6,365 nt of DNA from Tissierellia bacterium (GTDB taxonomy: Bacteria; Bacillota; Clostridia; Tissierellales; Tissierellaceae): NCBI GenBank assembly GCA_012521625.1, contig JAAYLY010000016.1:1-6365 (forward strand), in the 5' to 3' direction. Both the position numbers and the translations under genes were made by a program. Position 1 is the stretch's first letter. Every line of letters begins with the position of its first letter. A model generated the notes under the pieces. The model was not told where the DNA came from. It was given only the letters and a program-made list of their open reading frames with translations, and made no database searches. Positions 1 to 3,932 of this stretch are shown piece by piece.

Positions 1-93
1 GACATTTCAACTAGTCCGATGCTGATTTCCCTATTCTATTTATGTATTTCTAATTAATAAATATCTACATATACAAAAAAGTTTTAATAGGAC

Positions 94-122
94 TTGACCT
101 GGAGTAAAAAATGTAGTATTAT
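94..122 (+). promoter_or_regulatory. Sigma-A type promoter of the tRNA-Ala gene
   Basis: The -35 box TTGACC (94-99) and the -10 box TATTAT (117-122) are separated by exactly 17 bases. Transcription should begin near 129-130, leaving a 5' leader of about 14 bases before the mature tRNA at 144. The flanking DNA is very AT-rich. Bases 1-93 upstream hold no gene or structure that I can support. Confidence 0.75.
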
Positions 123-143
123 TAATATCGATGAAAATTTCAT

Positions 144-219
144 GGGGATATAGCTCAGCTGGGAGAGCGCTTGACTGGCAGTCAAGAGGCCAGGGGTTCA
201 AGTCCCCTTATCTCCACCA
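144..219 (+). tRNA. tRNA-Ala (anticodon GGC)
   Basis: This is a complete cloverleaf. The 7-bp acceptor stem pairs 144-150 with 209-215, the D arm begins with TAGCTCAGC, and the anticodon stem CTTGA/TCAAG (170-174/182-186) encloses the loop CTGGCAG with anticodon GGC at 177-179. The T arm pairs AGGGG with CCCCT around TTCAAGT (192-208). The discriminator is A216 and CCA is encoded (217-219). The third acceptor pair is G146-T213, the G3:U70 wobble that is the main identity element for alanyl-tRNA synthetase, so alanine is supported independently of the anticodon. It reads GCC and GCU codons. It is a solitary tRNA with its own promoter and terminator rather than part of a tRNA or rRNA cluster visible here. 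Confidence 0.97.
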
Positions 220-223
220 TAAG

Positions 224-256
224 AAACCTTGCAATTTAAATAGTTGCAAGGTTTTT
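224..256 (+). terminator. Intrinsic terminator after tRNA-Ala
   Basis: A perfect 11-bp stem (AAACCTTGCAA at 224-234, TTGCAAGGTTT at 244-254) encloses a 9-base loop and runs into a T tract (252-256), with a second T run at 260-265. It starts four bases after the encoded CCA, so it ends the tRNA transcript and separates it from the methyltransferase gene. Confidence 0.9.
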
Positions 257-318
257 CCATTTTTTGTTACTGTCAAATGTAAATTGTGTGCTAGTTGTAT
301 GTTTCAACGGCCTCCATT

Positions 319-349
319 TTTACAAAATATCTGAATATGGTATTATAAT
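319..349 (+). promoter_or_regulatory. Probable promoter of the methyltransferase gene
   Basis: TTTACA (319-324) lies 16 bases before TATTAT (341-346), which is preceded by TGG (338-340), an extended -10 signature. An overlapping perfect TATAAT lies at 344-349 but would leave a 19-base spacer. Either register places the start of transcription near 353-357, about 45-50 bases before the start codon. Confidence 0.6.
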
Positions 350-358
350 ATGGACAAG

Positions 359-378
359 CTTCTTCTGATTAGAAGAAG
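359..378 (+). other. Small hairpin in the 5' UTR of the methyltransferase gene
   Basis: A perfect 8-bp inverted repeat, CTTCTTCT (359-366) and AGAAGAAG (371-378), encloses the loop GATT. It sits at the very start of the predicted transcript and ends 12 bases before the GGAGG ribosome binding site (391-395). No T tract follows, so it is not a terminator. It could stabilise the 5' end of the mRNA or be an operator. Any function is inference. Confidence 0.4.
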
Positions 379-401
379 AATAAGCTAAATGGAGGTATAA
401 A

Positions 402-1007
402 ATGGCAGAAAGGTTGTATGATAAATCACTTTCTATAAAAACGGTAGGTAGAAGGGAGTGGCGAGATAGGTCTGTTAAATTTAATCGTTATGAGGCTACA
501 CCCTATGATGCCTTAGACAAACTTTTTGATGCTTATAAAATAAGAAAGACAGATAAGGTTGTGGATTTTGGATGTGGTAGGGGGAGGGTAGTATTCTATA
601 TACATAACCGCTTCCATGTACCAGTTACAGGGATTGAAGTACATGATTTAACCTATAGCGAAGCAGTCGAGAATAAATCAAGCTATAGGTTTAAGAACAA
701 ACATATAAAGGCACCCATTAAGTTTAAATATTGTCTTGCACAACACTACCAAGTAAAACCATCCGATAATATATTCTATTTCTTTAACCCATTTAAAGTT
801 GATATATTTAAAAAGGTAGTAAAAAACATATTAGCTTCAGTAAAAGAACATGAAAGAACTGTAGATATCATACTCTACTATCCAATGCTGGAGTATAAAA
901 AATTCCTCAAGGAAGAAACACCCTTTAGACTAATAAACAAGGTAAGGCTTCCAGCTGTTAATGATAGTAGGGAGAAGTTTTTAATATATAGATTGAGGCC
1001 CAATTAA
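402..1007 (+). CDS. Class I SAM-dependent methyltransferase, substrate unknown
   Basis: This 201-residue soluble protein has a Rossmann-type methyltransferase core. Glycine-rich SAM-binding motif I is VVDFGCGRGR (residues 53-62). The acidic residue at the end of strand 2 is E79 in VTGIEV, and a motif IV-like segment FYFFNPF lies at 125-131. The basic N-terminus has a conserved-looking RYEATPYDAL stretch (29-38) just before the core. The C-terminal strands (VDIILYYP, 154-161, and KFLIYRL, 192-198) complete a short sheet with no extra domain. Small Firmicutes proteins with the same FFNPF and ILYYP blocks are usually annotated only as SAM-dependent methyltransferases. I cannot assign RNA, protein or small-molecule specificity. 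The start is set by GGAGG (391-395) six bases before the ATG. The gene has its own promoter and is monocistronic; it converges on modC with a 64-base gap. Confidence 0.85.
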   Translation: MAERLYDKSLSIKTVGRREWRDRSVKFNRYEATPYDALDKLFDAYKIRKTDKVVDFGCGRGRVVFYIHNRFHVPVTGIEVHDLTYSEAVENKSSYRFKNKHIKAPIKFKYCLAQHYQVKPSDNIFYFFNPFKVDIFKKVVKNILASVKEHERTVDIILYYPMLEYKKFLKEETPFRLINKVRLPAVNDSREKFLIYRLRPN

Positions 1008-1071
1008 TTACTAAGGTGTTAATAAAGTCTTGATTTGTCCTATTCACTAATCTCAAGGCAACGCTTCCATC

Positions 1072-2187
1072 CTACTCTAAAAAAATTATGGCCTCCTGGG
1101 GGATTTTAAAATACATATTAACCCTATCCCCTTTCCTTTCCCATAAATCTTTCCTTACCTTACATAATAGAACCGACTTAGTAGGATCATTTTTTATTTC
1201 ATCATTCTTAAGATATATATGGTATTCCTTCTCTCCCTCAATTATCTTTTCCACCCTGCTCTTAATTATGTTGTCCTTCTTAGATAACTCCTTTAAGCTC
1301 CAATCTTCATAGGGAGGCTCAAGTAGCTGGAGTTCTTCAGCATGAATTCCAATATATTTAGTATTACTAGGGACAGGCTTACCCACTTTTAAATCAAGTC
1401 CCCAGTCTAGGGCACGTACCAAATGGGATGATAGGATTTTACATCTTGAAATATTTTTATATCCCACTATCTTGGCAGCCTTATATAAGCTAGGTTGCCT
1501 AAAGATATCTTTAGTCTTTCCAAATAGGATAGACCTACCCTGATCCATTACCACTAGGTTTTCACAGAACCTAAAGATTTCATCCCGACTATGGCTAACC
1601 ATCAAAACTTCACCCTCATAGTGTTTCAATAGCTTCACTAATTCAAGCTGTAAATTATCCTTTAAATGGGCATCTAGGGCTGAAAAGGGTTCATCTAGCA
1701 TTAGGATATGGGGCTTATAGATTATAGCCCTAGCTAGGGCAACCCTTTGTTGCTGGCCACCTGATAATTGATTTGGATACTTATCCTCCAAGCCTTGCAA
1801 GCAGAAAAGCTTAATCATTCCCCTAACCCTTTCCTCTTTTTCCTTCTTAGCCCTAGCAGAAAAAGTTGCACCTTTAGGATATCTTAAACCTAGACCAATA
1901 TTTTCTTCCACCGTCATATGGGGAAAGAGGGCATAGTTTTGAAAGAGATAGCCTATATTTCTCTCCTGGGGTTTTAAGTTTATTTTGTTCTCTGAATCAA
2001 ATAGGACTTTTCCATTGAGTACTATACGGCCCTCATCAGGAGTTTCAACTCCTGCGATACACTTAAGGGTCATACTCTTACCACTGCCAGAAGGGCCTAA
2101 AATACCCAGATATCCCCCCTTTGTTGAAAAGGATACATCTAGGGTAAAGCCTTTAAACTTTTTCTTAATATCCACCGTTAATCCCAT
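1072..2187 (-). CDS. modC: Molybdate ABC transporter ATP-binding protein ModC
   Basis: This is the cytoplasmic ATPase that powers molybdate import through ModB. From the ATG at 2187 it has 371 residues, close to usual ModC size. The nucleotide-binding domain is complete: Walker A GPSGSGKS (31-38), Q-loop Q83 in FQNYALFPH, signature LSGGQ (141-145), Walker B ILMLDEP (161-167) and switch histidine H199 in MVSHS. The C-terminal part (about 245-371) has the length and strand pattern of the regulatory TOBE/Mop region of ModC, best seen in IKSRVEKIIEG (308-318) and the closing KIPQEAIIF (361-369), though sequence signal there is weak. The frame opens further upstream at a TTG (2226) that would overlap modB by 28 bases. 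I prefer the ATG because AAAGGAG stands six bases before it. This is the last gene of modABC. Sulfate, phosphate or tungstate transport ATPases share the domain; the neighbours decide for molybdate. Confidence 0.92.
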   Translation of the reverse strand: MGLTVDIKKKFKGFTLDVSFSTKGGYLGILGPSGSGKSMTLKCIAGVETPDEGRIVLNGKVLFDSENKINLKPQERNIGYLFQNYALFPHMTVEENIGLGLRYPKGATFSARAKKEKEERVRGMIKLFCLQGLEDKYPNQLSGGQQQRVALARAIIYKPHILMLDEPFSALDAHLKDNLQLELVKLLKHYEGEVLMVSHSRDEIFRFCENLVVMDQGRSILFGKTKDIFRQPSLYKAAKIVGYKNISRCKILSSHLVRALDWGLDLKVGKPVPSNTKYIGIHAEELQLLEPPYEDWSLKELSKKDNIIKSRVEKIIEGEKEYHIYLKNDEIKNDPTKSVLLCKVRKDLWERKGDRVNMYFKIPQEAIIFLE

Positions 2188-2193
2188 AAGCTT

Positions 2194-2200
2194 CTCCTTT
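2194..2200 (-). promoter_or_regulatory. Ribosome binding site that fixes the modC start
   Basis: On the minus strand AAAGGAG ends six bases before the ATG at 2187 and overlaps the modB stop codon (2199-2201). This favours translational coupling and the shorter ModC start over the upstream TTG at 2226. Confidence 0.8.
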
Positions 2201-2870
2201 AATCTAAGTACTTCCTTTCCTTCCAAGAAAAATAGTTGGTTAAGACAACTACTAGGAAAGAAATCAACACCACTATTATTACATAAGGTGAGGCAGCCTT
2301 CATATTTCCTGCGGCAACCTCTGAATATATTGCCAGTGGTAGGGTCCTTGTTTCATTGGCAATATTGCCGGCAATCATAGCCGTGGCTCCAAACTCACCA
2401 AGGCCTCTAGCAAATGCCAGTATAGCTCCTCCTGCTATACCTGGTAGGGCCAGGGGCAGAGTTACACGCCAAAATACCTCCCTTTCAGACATACCTAAGG
2501 TCTTAGCAGCAAATATTAAATCTTGATCAACTTGCTCAAAAGCTGCCCTTGCAGACCGATACATAAGGGGAAATGAAATAACAACGGCAGCAATTACAGT
2601 GGCAGACCAGGAGAAGACTATTTTTACTCCTAGAAAGTCTAATAATAATCTCCCTATTGGCCTATTTACTCCAAATATCATAAGCAACAGAAAACCCACA
2701 ACCGTTGGAGGCAGGACCATGGGAAGTGTCAATATACCATCTAAGACCATCTTTATCCTTTCAGATTTTAAATTTACAACCCACCAGGCAACATAAAGAC
2801 CTAATAAAAAGGTTATGAGGATGGCTGTAGATGCTGTTTTTAATGAAATTATTATGGGCATAAGCTCCAT
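2199..2870 (-). CDS. modB: Molybdate ABC transporter permease ModB
   Basis: This 223-residue integral membrane protein forms the homodimeric channel of the ModBC importer. Five hydrophobic segments are visible, at about 5-31, 42-67, 84-105, 138-158 and 194-214, as expected for the short ModB/CysT type. The cytoplasmic EAA coupling loop that docks on ModC is seen as AAKTLGMSEREVF (121-133) followed by VTLPLALPGI (136-145). The GEFGAT block (158-163) is typical of molybdate and sulfate permeases. LPMVLPPTVVGFLL (49-62) is another conserved ModB stretch. The start at 2870 has AGAAGGAG (2886-2879) eight bases upstream, overlapping the modA stop. A second in-frame ATG three codons later is possible. 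It is the middle gene, 14 bases after modA and 11 before modC. No truncation is seen. Confidence 0.95.
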   Translation of the reverse strand: MELMPIIISLKTASTAILITFLLGLYVAWWVVNLKSERIKMVLDGILTLPMVLPPTVVGFLLLMIFGVNRPIGRLLLDFLGVKIVFSWSATVIAAVVISFPLMYRSARAAFEQVDQDLIFAAKTLGMSEREVFWRVTLPLALPGIAGGAILAFARGLGEFGATAMIAGNIANETRTLPLAIYSEVAAGNMKAASPYVIIVVLISFLVVVLTNYFSWKERKYLD

Positions 2871-2884
2871 ATTATCTACTCCTT

Positions 2885-3664
2885 CTATCTTGCAATAAAG
2901 CCATATGACCTAAATACTTCCTTAGCTTGGTGAGACTGTAAAAATTCTATAAATTTCTTCGCTGAATATTTATCCTTACTAGTCTTAACTATTCCCACAG
3001 GATAGATAACCTTTGAAACGCTTCCTTCAGCTGCCTCCGCCACAACTTTTACCCCAGGCCTGGAAGCAGCATCAGTAGAATAAACAATCCCCGCCTCGGC
3101 ACTGCCCTCAGCCACCCAATTCAATACCTGGGTCACATTAGTTCCCAGGCTTGCTTTTCCCAAGGCTTCATCCCAGATATTAAGATTCGTCAAAGCTTCT
3201 TTAGCATATTGGCCAGCAGGAACACTGGCTGGATCTCCAAGGGCTATCCTTTCAGCCTTTAGGATATCTTCAAAGCCATTTATTTCCTTACTATTATTTT
3301 CTGGTACAATAAGTACTATTTTGTTTTCTAAAAGTTGGACAACGGAATCATCAATCAGAAGACCTTTCTCATTTAGCTTATCCATCTCTTTCATAGAAGC
3401 CGATATAAAAACATCAATATCAGCCCCTTCCTGGATCTGCATCTGTAGTTTACCTGAACTATCGTATGTAGATTTAACTAAAATATCTGGATATATATCA
3501 TTAAACATAGGAATCAAGGCATCATCTAAGCAATTCTTCAAGCTGGCCGCAGCAGCTATGGTTATAACTGATTGATCTGTTGCTGTGGCAGCACTATTGC
3601 TACAGCTTGCTAGTGAGAAGGCTAAACTTAAGACCAGCATAATAATTAGAGTTTTCTTCTTCAT
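2885..3664 (-). CDS. modA: Molybdate-binding lipoprotein ModA
   Basis: This extracellular substrate-binding protein of 259 residues captures molybdate (or tungstate) and delivers it to ModB. A lipoprotein signal is clear: charged MKKK, a hydrophobic core to residue 17, and lipobox LASC with C21 as the lipidated residue. That fits a Gram-positive membrane-tethered protein. The mature part has the ModA blocks AAASLKNCLDDAL (38-50), YDSSGKLQMQI (67-77), GDPASVPAGQYAKEAL (143-158) and EAGIVYSTDA (190-199). By comparison with E. coli ModA, likely oxyanion ligands are S41, a serine at 69-70, A150, V177 and Y195. The C-terminus FRSYGFIAR is also family-typical. GGAGG lies six to seven bases before the ATG. 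First gene of modABC, directly behind a strong promoter. TupA/WtpA-type tungstate proteins are less likely given the AAASL and SSGKL blocks. Confidence 0.95.
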   Translation of the reverse strand: MKKKTLIIMLVLSLAFSLASCSNSAATATDQSVITIAAAASLKNCLDDALIPMFNDIYPDILVKSTYDSSGKLQMQIQEGADIDVFISASMKEMDKLNEKGLLIDDSVVQLLENKIVLIVPENNSKEINGFEDILKAERIALGDPASVPAGQYAKEALTNLNIWDEALGKASLGTNVTQVLNWVAEGSAEAGIVYSTDAASRPGVKVVAEAAEGSVSKVIYPVGIVKTSKDKYSAKKFIEFLQSHQAKEVFRSYGFIAR

Positions 3665-3705
3665 CCTATTCCTCCATATAGTTGTTAATTTAATTCAACT
3701 TGTTT

Positions 3706-3734
3706 ATTATATAACAATATATTTTTACTTTCAA
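3706..3734 (-). promoter_or_regulatory. modA: Sigma-A type promoter of the modABC operon
   Basis: On the minus strand TTGAAA (3734-3729) and a perfect TATAAT (3711-3706) are separated by exactly 17 bases. Transcription should start near 3699, leaving a leader of about 35 bases. That is too short for a molybdenum-cofactor riboswitch, so any molybdate response would have to act through a DNA-binding protein. A short TTAATTTAA palindrome (3685-3693) lies in the leader between the start site and the ribosome binding site. Confidence 0.85.
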
Positions 3735-3735
3735 C

Positions 3736-3764
3736 AAGCAGGCCCTTATTAAGTAGGCCTTATA
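3736..3764. repeat. Imperfect tandem repeat next to the mod -35 box
   Basis: Two adjacent copies read AAGCAGGCCCTTATT (3736-3750) and AAGTAGGCCTTATA (3751-3764). They differ by one C/T change, one missing C and the last base. They begin one base beyond the mod -35 box, where activators or repressors commonly bind. A looser inverted copy, AATAAGAGGCCGGCT, appears at 3808-3822. The repeats stand out because the GGCC cores lie in otherwise AT-rich DNA. Their role as protein-binding sites is inference. Confidence 0.45.
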
Positions 3765-3791
3765 AATATAGTCCATAAAATGATTATAAGG
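3758..3791. repeat. Inverted repeat CCTTATAA / TTATAAGG in the divergent intergenic region
   Basis: Perfect 8-base arms at 3758-3765 and 3784-3791 are separated by 18 bases. The left arm overlaps the second copy of the tandem repeat at 3751-3764. It lies upstream of both divergent promoters. No T tract follows in either direction, so it is not an obvious terminator. It might be a dimeric regulator site, or chance in AT-rich DNA. Confidence 0.3.
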
Positions 3792-3854
3792 GTCTATTGC
3801 AACCTTAAATAAGAGGCCGGCTGTTCTTTTATAAAATTATAAATTTATCCCTAA

Positions 3855-3892
3855 TTGTTTTTAATTAGTAAATAATGATATACTGGTATAAA
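3855..3892 (+). promoter_or_regulatory. Probable promoter of the LtaS-like gene
   Basis: TTGTTT (3855-3860) is followed after 18 bases by TATACT (3879-3884), which carries an extended -10 TGA at 3876-3878. An alternative -10, TATAAA (3887-3892), is preceded by TGG but lacks a good -35. The start of transcription would be near 3891. Two inverted repeats overlap the promoter: CTAATT/AATTAG (3851-3868) over the -35 and TATAC-TG-GTATA (3879-3890) over the -10. The arrangement suggests a repressible promoter, but I cannot name a regulator. Confidence 0.5.
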
Positions 3893-3932
3893 TTAGATTA
3901 TATGAAAATTAAACTTTTTAGGAGGAACTTTA

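Noticed and set aside
1..57. Short frame from base 1 ending in TAA, possibly the tail of an upstream gene
   Set aside because: Only about 18 codons with no recognisable motif, and no terminator after it. It cannot be told apart from chance.
131..334. Open frame of 67 codons across the tRNA gene
   Set aside because: It runs straight through the tRNA-Ala and its terminator, has no ribosome binding site, and its translation is explained by the tRNA sequence.
1027..1059. Weak stem GTCTTGA / TCAAGGC between the convergent methyltransferase and modC genes, considered as a bidirectional terminator
   Set aside because: Seven pairs including a wobble, a 19-base loop and no T tract on either strand. 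I see no convincing terminator in this 64-base gap.
1985..2380. Plus-strand open frame of 131 codons opposite modC and modB
   Set aside because: It is antisense to two clearly recognised genes, has no family features and spans their junction; a shadow frame.
3735..3830. Possible molybdenum-cofactor or other riboswitch upstream of modA
   Set aside because: The region lies upstream of the mod promoter, so it would not be in the mod transcript. The leader is only about 35 bases and no known aptamer pattern is recognisable.
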